Positions 58,061 through 64,000 of a DNA stretch of 64,000 bases are shown here, piece after piece. The stretch comes from Nitrososphaerota archaeon. GTDB taxonomy: Archaea; Thermoproteota; Nitrososphaeria; Nitrososphaerales; Nitrosopumilaceae. The DNA is taken from positions 109,977 to 173,976 of the forward strand of contig JAGWHF010000006.1 of assembly GCA_028866895.1 (NCBI GenBank). The letters run 5' to 3'. Below the pieces are notes generated by a model. That model searched no databases. It worked only from the letters and a program-made list of their open reading frames with translations, and was not told where the DNA came from. The position numbers and the translations under genes were made by a program. Numbering within the stretch: the stretch's first letter is position 1; each line of letters opens with the position of its first letter.

Positions 58061-58342
58061 TCATACTTTATTGAAGCCGTTTTTCCTCAATCCTCCTCTT
58101 GTCTGCCACATGACTGATATTATTGTGACGCGCGTATTAAATTTGCCGTGTACTACCATCAGGTAGGCGGGTCCTTTTGTGAGTGGATGGTTAACTAGTG
58201 AAAAACTTTTGTAATTTTGTCTTTCTGGATCAAAGATCGTTTCTATGGGGCTGTTTATCACAAATTCAGCATCTTCAGAATTTACGTCTCTCTCAAGGGC
58301 CCTGAGTTTTGCATGCTTTGTAAATTTGACGCTGCGGCTCAA
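58061..58342 (-). CDS. DUF4258 protein (toxin-like)
   Basis: 93 residues: VKFTKHAKLRALERDVNSEDAEFVINSPIETIFDPERQNY, followed by AYLMVVHGKFNTRVTIISVMW. The K/T-x-HA-x-x-R-x-x-ER pattern and strand spacing match DUF4258. It is upstream of the DUF2283 gene on the same strand, the familiar toxin-antitoxin pairing. Intact, unlike its relative at 3992. Confidence 0.82.
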   Translation of the reverse strand: MSRSVKFTKHAKLRALERDVNSEDAEFVINSPIETIFDPERQNYKSFSLVNHPLTKGPAYLMVVHGKFNTRVTIISVMWQTRGGLRKNGFNKV

Positions 58343-58494
58343 TTCGTTGCTGTTGCGAGCTGAAATTACTTAAGGATTGTCAAACAAGCATATTTCTGTA
58401 CCGTAACATCATGAGATAGGATGAGAACAGTTTTGGGCAGAACGTGAATTAAATTTATTGAAGCAGGAAGAGGCTACCGGACAAGCCGGTAGAG

Positions 58495-58640
58495 AGGTTC
58501 AGGTTCTTGATATATTTCGCCTTCAATCTTTTTGTTATCACAATACCTAGTTGTCTTCTGCAAGCTTTTTTGCTATGACACTAAAGACATGCTCTCCTCC
58601 TCTAGTTGAGAACTGGGAGAGCAGCAATACATTCATGACA
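58495..58640 (-). pseudogene. Glycosyltransferase 5-prime remnant 2
   Basis: MNVLLLSQFSTRGGEHVFSVIAKKLAEDN then stop, with the continuation NKKIEGEIYQEPE found in another frame. It corresponds to residues 1-53 of the GT4 enzyme at 18706-19878 (NVLLLSQFFSTTRGGGEYIFSLVARNLARD). It is therefore a decayed GT4 gene fragment. Confidence 0.75.
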
Positions 58641-58729
58641 CCTAGAAATGTGGGTACTTTTCAGTTGTTGGATGGCTTTTCAGTAATTCTGATATCATCC
58701 TGTAACCTGGTTCATCCATGGGTTACACA

Positions 58730-58752
58730 GGTAATGCTTATCAGGTATTACC
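58730..58752. promoter_or_regulatory. Operator-like dyad upstream of vapB (58767)
   Basis: GGTAAT-GCTTATCAGGT-ATTACC: 6-bp inverted arms around a TATA-like GCTTATC, 15 bp before the GTG start. Confidence 0.5.
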
Positions 58753-58766
58753 AGTAAAGCAATACC

Positions 58767-58994
58767 GTGACTACTGTTGTTTCTGCAAAGATACCGGATG
58801 AACTAGGAAAAAAAGCAAAGTTGCACCACATAAAGATAAGCCAAGTAGTGAAAAAGGCCATCGAAGAGGAGGTAAGGAGGGTTGAGGAGAAAAGTCTCTC
58901 AGCGGATCTCGGCAAGATGGGTCGTATATTGAGAAAAAAAGTGAGTAGCAAGGAGATTGTAAGGGCAGTAAGATCGTCAGGAAATGAGCGATAG
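58767..58994 (+). CDS. vapB: VapB-type antitoxin
   Basis: 75 residues from a GTG. Ribbon-helix-helix DNA-binding start (VVSAKIPDELGKKAKLHHIKISQVVKKAIEEEVRR) followed by a charged toxin-binding tail. It overlaps the VapC frame by 11 bp. Confidence 0.85.
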   Translation: MTTVVSAKIPDELGKKAKLHHIKISQVVKKAIEEEVRRVEEKSLSADLGKMGRILRKKVSSKEIVRAVRSSGNER

Positions 58995-59387
58995 CCTCTT
59001 TGACGCAACCGCTCTCTTAAATCTTGTAAGAAGCAAGGACGCAAGATCGATAGGCATCTTATGCAACCACCTCATATTGGATCTAACCTTCTATGAGGTG
59101 TCAAGTGCAATCTGGAAGCTTTCTTATCGGAAAAAAAACTTACGCAGGAACAATCACTTGCCTTGCTTGATTCAATGCTACTTTTAATGCAACAGATGAG
59201 GACGGAGAGCGCCAACGGGCTTGAAAGACATGCGCATGAACTTGCCATGCAAGAAGGGCTCATGGTATATGACGCCTCATATCTTGCAGTAGCGGTAAAG
59301 TCTAATCTTGTTCTTGTCACTGATGATTTTGAGCTAGCAAAGGCTGCAAGGAAATATGTCGAGACCATGAAAACAGGCGATCTCTGA
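58984..59387 (+). pseudogene. vapC: VapC PIN toxin with frameshift in an A8 run
   Basis: Begins LFDATALLNLVRSKDARSI with the first PIN aspartate, then LDLTFYEVSSAIWKLSYRK with its glutamate. At the A8 run near 59131-59138 the frame shifts; the continuation is KLTQEQSLALLDSMLLLMQQMR, then MVYDASYLAVAVKSNLVLVTDDFELAKAAR with the last acidic residues, to a stop at 59387. One added A (A9) would give an intact PIN protein of about 134 residues. Confidence 0.85.
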
Positions 59388-59485
59388 CCAGCTCCTAATG
59401 AAAAATCAGTGAACCTCTTCAAGTCCTGTCATGTGCAGCATAACCCAGAGAATCGTTAAAAGACCCCCAAGATACCATCGGAGCA

Positions 59486-61513
59486 TTGGGGAGGAACATA
59501 AGAAGGGTCCTTGGGCTTGCCATTCTGGTCGCGGCTGCTGCAGTCGCATACCTTGCCATGCCATCATTCCAAAGTATGGGTGCTGCGGCCCAGCTGCACC
59601 CAGGAATAGGACCCACAAAGACGGGCCCCTTGGGCCTGCCTGCCGTAGTGCCAAGCAATGCCACAATCAAGATTCCGTATCTGACGCCGCATCCCAATCT
59701 GCATGCGATGAAAGCCCTCACAAGCTCGCTCCAATCCGCAAGGACCTTCACATCAAGCCAGGCACCCTTGGTTGCCACGGGTTCAAGCGCGGTCGAGGCT
59801 GCAGGCAGCGGCTCTGACGGCCTCGGGCAGGTTGCAAGCGGGGGGTATACACCACCCGATGTTGCCTTCTCGGCAGGGCCAAATGATACATTTGAGATGG
59901 TAAACCTAGAGGGCGAGATATGGTCCAAGGCGGGAACATCGCTCTCTACATTCTCGCTTGCCTCGTTCTTTGGTACCTCGACTGACCGCCTCTCAGACCC
60001 GAGGATAATCTATGATCCTCTCAGCGGTAGGTGGTTCTCATCCATACTGGATATAACAAGCGATTCGGTCTACTTTGGGGCATCCTCGACGGGGGACCCG
60101 ACGTCTACCTGGAACATCTACCACGTTGCCTTTGCGGACTGTCCAGACCAGCCAAAGATAGGCATGTCAAGCGACAAGCTTGTCATATCGGCAAACGACT
60201 TTACAAACCACTGCGGAATCTCCGGCGGGTCGACCTCCTTTGCGGGGGGCGAGTACTGGGTGGTGGACAAGGGACAGGTAACTTCGGGCGCGACGCTTAC
60301 AAAATATACCGATGTCGGGCCAAGCGCCAATATAATGGGCATGGTACCTGCAAGGGAGCTCTCCTCAAACTCTACCGTGTATCTTGTAGCGGTAAACAGT
60401 ACCGGAAGCTCGGTAAACTCACTTGGGTATTATACGATAACTGGCACTGCGTCAAGCCCGACGACCCAGGAGACGGATCTCTCCATACAGGCCACAAGCG
60501 TTCCCCCGGGGGGCACGGAGCCTGACTCGCCTTCCTACTACGTTGATACAGGCGACGGCCGCGTGCTTGATGCCGCATGGTACAAGGGCAAGATGTGGGT
60601 CTCGTTCAACGACGGATGCGTGCCTTCAGGGGATTCCGTGCAAAGGTCTTGTCTCCGGCTGATACAGGTGGATACGGGCAGGTCTTCTGTACTTCAGGAC
60701 TATGATCTGGGGGCTGCGGGGTACGACTATTATTATCCTGCGGTAACGTTTGACGGGCAGGGCAATCTTGCCGTGGTGTTTGGGTTCTCGTCCTCTACCG
60801 CATATCCGAGCCTTGCCATAACTGGCCAGCCGACATACGATTCTGCGGACCATTTTGAGGGACCTGTCACAATAAAGACGGGCTCTGCCGATGATACCAC
60901 GGGAAGGTACGGCGACTATTTTTCTGCCATGGCGGACCCGTCAAACTCGAGCCTAGTGTGGGTTGCAGGCGAGTACCATTCAAGCTCCTACTGGTCTACC
61001 TATTTTGGTACCATGATGGTAAACTCTGCCCCAGTTGCAGATGCCGGTTCTAACCAGACGGTATCCCCTGGAACGGTCGTATCATTGAACGGGAGCGCAA
61101 GCTCAGACCCTGACGGGGACAAGCTGACATATTCCTGGACCCAAAGTTCTGGTCCTTCGGTGACGCTTTCAAACGCGAATACTGTGCACCCTACCTTTAC
61201 GGCGCCTACAGTCTCTGTATCTACTTCCATGATTTTTCAGCTTATCGTAAATGACGGCATAACAAATAATTCGGCTTCTAGCGTCACTATTACTGATGCT
61301 CCGTGCACACCCCCCTCGTCAGGTGACTGGACGGTCACGTCAAGCTGTACCATATCATCTACGGTGACTGCCCCTGCAAACGTGGTTGTACAATCCGGGG
61401 CAATCCTTACCATTCCTTCTGGCCTGAAAATGAATATTGACTTTACCCATTATCACTTGCTCGTAAAGTCAGGTGGTGGTGTATTGATAAAGGCTGGCGG
61501 AGAGATTAACTAG
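59486..61513 (+). CDS. Exported protein with C-terminal PKD/REJ-like domain
   Basis: 675 residues from a TTG. Signal peptide (RRVLGLAILVAAAAVAYLA), a long propeller-like first part (about 110-500: GYTPPDVAFSAGPNDTFEMVNLEGEIWSK, DPRIIYDPLSGRWFSSIL, YYPAVTFDGQGNLAVVFGFSS), a PKD-type domain at about 512-605 (PVADAGSNQTVSPGTVVSLNGSASSDPDGDKLTYSW) and a last short beta region. Surface or secreted; TTG start chosen because it gives a usable leader. The role is unknown. Confidence 0.82.
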   Translation: MGRNIRRVLGLAILVAAAAVAYLAMPSFQSMGAAAQLHPGIGPTKTGPLGLPAVVPSNATIKIPYLTPHPNLHAMKALTSSLQSARTFTSSQAPLVATGSSAVEAAGSGSDGLGQVASGGYTPPDVAFSAGPNDTFEMVNLEGEIWSKAGTSLSTFSLASFFGTSTDRLSDPRIIYDPLSGRWFSSILDITSDSVYFGASSTGDPTSTWNIYHVAFADCPDQPKIGMSSDKLVISANDFTNHCGISGGSTSFAGGEYWVVDKGQVTSGATLTKYTDVGPSANIMGMVPARELSSNSTVYLVAVNSTGSSVNSLGYYTITGTASSPTTQETDLSIQATSVPPGGTEPDSPSYYVDTGDGRVLDAAWYKGKMWVSFNDGCVPSGDSVQRSCLRLIQVDTGRSSVLQDYDLGAAGYDYYYPAVTFDGQGNLAVVFGFSSSTAYPSLAITGQPTYDSADHFEGPVTIKTGSADDTTGRYGDYFSAMADPSNSSLVWVAGEYHSSSYWSTYFGTMMVNSAPVADAGSNQTVSPGTVVSLNGSASSDPDGDKLTYSWTQSSGPSVTLSNANTVHPTFTAPTVSVSTSMIFQLIVNDGITNNSASSVTITDAPCTPPSSGDWTVTSSCTISSTVTAPANVVVQSGAILTIPSGLKMNIDFTHYHLLVKSGGGVLIKAGGEIN

Positions 61514-61533
61514 AGGATCGGCACAAGAAAGTT

Positions 61534-61806
61534 ATGAACAAGTCAAAAATTACCATAATTACATTATCAATTGCCTTGTTTGGTTTGGGTCAATATGTCA
61601 TTTATGAGAAAATAACAGAGTCACGGGAACAGGAATTGGCAAATGCGTACCAGAATGGATATGACAAAGGTCTCACAGATGCCGCTATTACTGTATACAA
61701 ACAGACGGAAAATTGTCAGACAACCACAATTACTATCGGAAATTTGACCAAGACTGTATTTGATATTTCTTGTTTGAAAGTTGAATCCAAAAACATGACG
61801 AAATAG
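61534..61806 (+). CDS. Membrane-anchored small exported protein
   Basis: 90 residues: an N-terminal helix (IITLSIALFGLGQYVIYEK), a helical charged stretch, and a C-terminal region with two cysteines (ENCQTTT, ISCLKVES) that could form a disulfide. 20 bp after the PKD protein gene; AT-rich composition unlike it. Confidence 0.6.
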   Translation: MNKSKITIITLSIALFGLGQYVIYEKITESREQELANAYQNGYDKGLTDAAITVYKQTENCQTTTITIGNLTKTVFDISCLKVESKNMTK

Positions 61807-61864
61807 AGTGATTTTATAATGAATATAAGGAGCAAAATCCATATCATTTCAAGGTGACCTTGAG

Positions 61865-62365
61865 TTGAAAAAGCTTGAAATGCCTTATTTGTTATTGATT
61901 ACAATCTTAGGTAGTGTTACAATAACAGCCGTATTAGCTGAAACCGATACTACCATAACGACATATCCATATGTAGTAACAGATGGTTCTAATCAGCGAC
62001 TTGTCATCATTAGTTCAGGCAATGTAGGTATTAGTACTGCAAGTCCTCTTACGAGATTAGACCTTGGTCCAAATCCCTCTCTCTTCCTTGAAGGCAACGG
62101 CAACCAGTGGGGATTTACCATAAACTCGACTGATTACGGTAATGGTAATGTTCCTCTCACTTTTACCTCGCGTGGAAGTGGGATAAATACTGAAGTGATG
62201 AGGATAACACACAGCGGTAACGTCGGAATAGGAACCGCTACTCCATTGCAAAAATTAGATGTTGCAGGGGGCATTAATCTTGCAGGTAATATCACTAGTA
62301 GAACAAATAATGAGTTTACGATTACTGCTCCTGTAGGGATTCCAATATGTATTGGAACCTGCTAG
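61865..62365 (+). CDS. Secreted tail-fibre-like repeat protein
   Basis: 166 residues from a TTG. Signal peptide (YLLLITILGSVTITAVLA), then GNVGISTASPLTRLDLG, MRITHSGNVGIGTATPLQKLDVAGGINLAGNI, the GNVGIGT-x-(S/T)-P-x-x-(R/K)-LDV repeat familiar from phage tail fibres and bacterial surface proteins. It ends in CIGTC. AT-rich, probably acquired. Confidence 0.72.
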   Translation: MKKLEMPYLLLITILGSVTITAVLAETDTTITTYPYVVTDGSNQRLVIISSGNVGISTASPLTRLDLGPNPSLFLEGNGNQWGFTINSTDYGNGNVPLTFTSRGSGINTEVMRITHSGNVGIGTATPLQKLDVAGGINLAGNITSRTNNEFTITAPVGIPICIGTC

Positions 62366-62424
62366 CTGGCTATTCGCTGAATATTTGGATAAGCAAGAGT
62401 AGGATTTTCTGTCCATAAAAGAAA

Positions 62425-62434
62425 CCATATAAAA
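62425..62434 (+). promoter_or_regulatory. TATA box of GT2 gene
   Basis: CATATAAAAC at -33 to -24 from the ATG at 62458. Confidence 0.55.
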
Positions 62435-62457
62435 CTTGGTACAAAAAGAACATCAAT

Positions 62458-63444
62458 ATGGCATCCGAACCCAAAAATCTTGTAGAGCCGCTAGTTAGCA
62501 TAATTATACCGACTAAAGGAGATCTCAAATTGTTAAAACCATGTACTGAAAGTATTGAAAAGTCATCTTACAAAAATTACGAGATAATTATAGTTGACAA
62601 TAGTAGAAAAGAAGAAACAAGAAAGAATCTCGGAGGGATAAAACACAAGATGTTATTCTACAATGGACCCTTCAACTTTTCTAAGATAAACAACTATGCT
62701 ATAAGATATGCCAAAGGGGAGCATGTTTTATTCCTTAATGACGATACGAAGGTCATCACACACGACTGGATGGAGAAAATGCTCGAGCATTCGACAAGGC
62801 CTGATGTTGGTGCCGTCGGTGCCTTGTTGTTTTACCCTAACAATACAATACAACATGCAGGAGTATTGATTGGCATTGGTGGCATTACATCTCATGCATT
62901 TGAGGGGTTGGGAAGGGGTGAACCTGGATACAAGGGGTTTGTGAATAGTGTGAGGGATTGCAGTGCAGTAACGGGGGCTTGTTTGATGATAAAAAAAAGT
63001 CTATTTGAACAGATTGGTGGTTTTGATGAAAAACTCGCTTTTTCATTCAATGACATCGATCTCTGCTTGAGGTTGAGAGAGAAAGGATATCGAATTATCT
63101 ATACGCCCTATGCCCAGTTATACCACCGTGGGACCACTAGTAGATCATATGTTGAAAATAATGAAGAGATAAGATATTTTGTGAAACTCTATCATGACCT
63201 GATCCTGAAAGGCGATCCCTATTATGAGGAGGATCTATCTAGGATTAGACCGTTTGAACCAAAGATGGGAGAGGAAAAATTGGTATTGACTGATATTCGC
63301 TTAACGGAAGAATCAGAACAAGAGAGCTACAAGCGGCTTGGAAAATACATCGAAGCTTCAAATAAGATAAGAAAGAGACACGGTACAAAAAGAGTAATAA
63401 TAGAATTTTTGAGATTTCTCAAGAAACAAAGTTTTCAAGAATAG
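62458..63444 (+). CDS. GT2-family glycosyltransferase
   Basis: 328 residues of the GT-A fold: LVSIIIPTKGDLKLLKPCTESIEKSSYKNYEIIIVDNSR at the start, donor-binding FLNDDTKVI (DDT, a DxD-type motif), GAVGALLFYPNNTIQHAGVLIG, acceptor-side VTGACLMIKKSLFEQIGGFDEKLAFSFNDIDLCLRLREKGYRI, matching rhamnosyl/dTDP-type GT2 enzymes. The C-terminal 80 residues are a helical extension. Transfers sugar in surface glycan assembly. AT-rich, next to a transposase, so possibly recently acquired. Confidence 0.92.
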   Translation: MASEPKNLVEPLVSIIIPTKGDLKLLKPCTESIEKSSYKNYEIIIVDNSRKEETRKNLGGIKHKMLFYNGPFNFSKINNYAIRYAKGEHVLFLNDDTKVITHDWMEKMLEHSTRPDVGAVGALLFYPNNTIQHAGVLIGIGGITSHAFEGLGRGEPGYKGFVNSVRDCSAVTGACLMIKKSLFEQIGGFDEKLAFSFNDIDLCLRLREKGYRIIYTPYAQLYHRGTTSRSYVENNEEIRYFVKLYHDLILKGDPYYEEDLSRIRPFEPKMGEEKLVLTDIRLTEESEQESYKRLGKYIEASNKIRKRHGTKRVIIEFLRFLKKQSFQE

Positions 63445-63511
63445 AATTTTTGAACAAGTTGAAGGGACGATATAATTGAGCCTTGGGCATTATTCCATCC
63501 AAAAATAAATC

Positions 63512-64000
63512 CTAGTTGCCAAGCATGCGCTTGACACATCTTGGGTTATCACTGTCAAAAAGACAGTTATAGTATACGGCAATCTGGTACGCAAAGACAC
63601 ACATCAATACGTACGATGACGACATGCCAAACCCTCGCACCGGCAGTACGGATATGCCAAACACATCCTTGAGACACTCAAAGAGCGGTTCTACTGATAT
63701 CTTCCTGGTACCGTATATGCACTGTCCTTCCTTGGAGTTGTAAAATCATACAAGCTCCAGTCTTTCCTGCGGGGTATTCCTGTATCTCTTGATGGGGCAT
63801 GCAAGCCTTGCAGCACAGACATCGCTGCTGAACCGGTACAGCTCACCGTCATCATATGCAGGGTCAGCCGCTACATTGTCCACGAAACCTGCAATTGGAT
63901 ACACAAGAGGCCTGTACGACTGGTTGTCTGGTACATTTGCTGTCGTATAATCTGCTGATAGCGGTACAACAAGATCACCCGTGCTGCATGATACGTGCAG
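63512..64000 (-). mobile_element. DDE transposase 3-prime part, interrupted by TGA, cut by window end
   Basis: Minus-strand reading from the window edge gives LHVSCSTGDLVVPLSAD, DPAYDDGELYRFSSDVCAARLACPIKRYRN, then TGA at 63746-63748, and in the same frame FYNSKEGQCIYGTRKISVEPLFECLKDVFGI and GMSSSYVLMCVFAYQIAVYYN to a TAG at 63512. This is the C-terminal half of an IS4/IS5-like DDE transposase (the Asp of DPAYDD and the Glu of SVEPLFE are the probable catalytic pair). It continues beyond 64000. The internal stop makes it inactive unless read through. Confidence 0.7.

Overview
The window reads as chromosome of an ammonia-oxidiser-type archaeon (Nitrososphaeria, formerly Thaumarchaeota), inferred from family content: an Lhr-type helicase, a large OB-fold RPA, a TrmB-type regulator, a zinc-containing ferredoxin like that of Sulfolobus, a DUF6659-like protein, many orphan J-domain membrane proteins, and a transcription style in which a TATA-like box lies about 25-30 nt before the start codon (leaderless mRNAs). 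Base composition is near 50 % GC with AT-rich accessory islands (about 3-7, 48-52.5 and 61.5-63.5 kb). Genus cannot be fixed from the sequence alone.

Layout. 0-3 kb: Lhr helicase and a CDGSH Fe-S protein. 3.1-7.0 kb: four consecutive stress or toxin-antitoxin cassettes (Doc-like toxin pair, DUF4258/YgiT, HEPN/nucleotidyltransferase, class II Fic), each bounded by a copy of an 18-bp near-palindrome. 7-17.9 kb: mostly core (ArsR-type regulator with membrane partner, RPA, ABC exporter, tRNA-Gln, TrmB regulator, ferredoxin, membrane proteins) interrupted by a VapBC pair beside the tRNA. 18-20.8 kb: a second VapBC (toxin frameshifted), a GT4 glycosyltransferase and a membrane-anchored DsbA-like oxidoreductase. 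20.9-32.9 kb: a cell-surface island with a cysteine-rich protein of EGF-like and ephrin-receptor-like repeats, a beta-repeat protein ending in a FIMAH-like domain, a LamG plus YVTN-propeller protein, a His/Gly-rich exported protein, and a receiver-domain protein.

33.3-44.2 kb is the most unusual part: a pentameric ligand-gated ion channel homologue, a membrane protein with a duplicated motif, a ParB-type protein, a row of three DUF2589-like proteins, a metallophosphoesterase fused to an aegerolysin-like beta-sandwich, an exported adenosine deaminase (ADGF type) and a permuted-papain-like protein. 44.9-57.0 kb holds a TFIIB-ribbon-like/zinc-finger protein, a protein that may be the detached N-terminal half of a HerA/TraG-type DNA-translocating ATPase, small membrane proteins, an archaeal ATPase bounded by the same cassette repeat, a J-domain/SpoIIM-like membrane protein, an AbrB-type mini-protein and the HerA-type ATPase itself. 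57.2-59.4 kb is a decayed toxin-antitoxin graveyard (HEPN remnant, two glycosyltransferase 5-prime remnants, DUF4258/DUF2283, VapBC with frameshifted toxin). 59.5-64 kb: a PKD-type exported protein, small exported proteins, a GT2 glycosyltransferase and the 3-prime end of an interrupted DDE transposase running off the window.

Two cross-cutting themes. First, the interspersed palindromic repeat brackets whole toxin or ATPase cassettes in two distant places and looks like an undescribed cassette boundary. Second, at least four short genes (three of them toxin-like) are broken by single-base indels at homopolymer runs, which is either assembly error or recurrent toxin inactivation.
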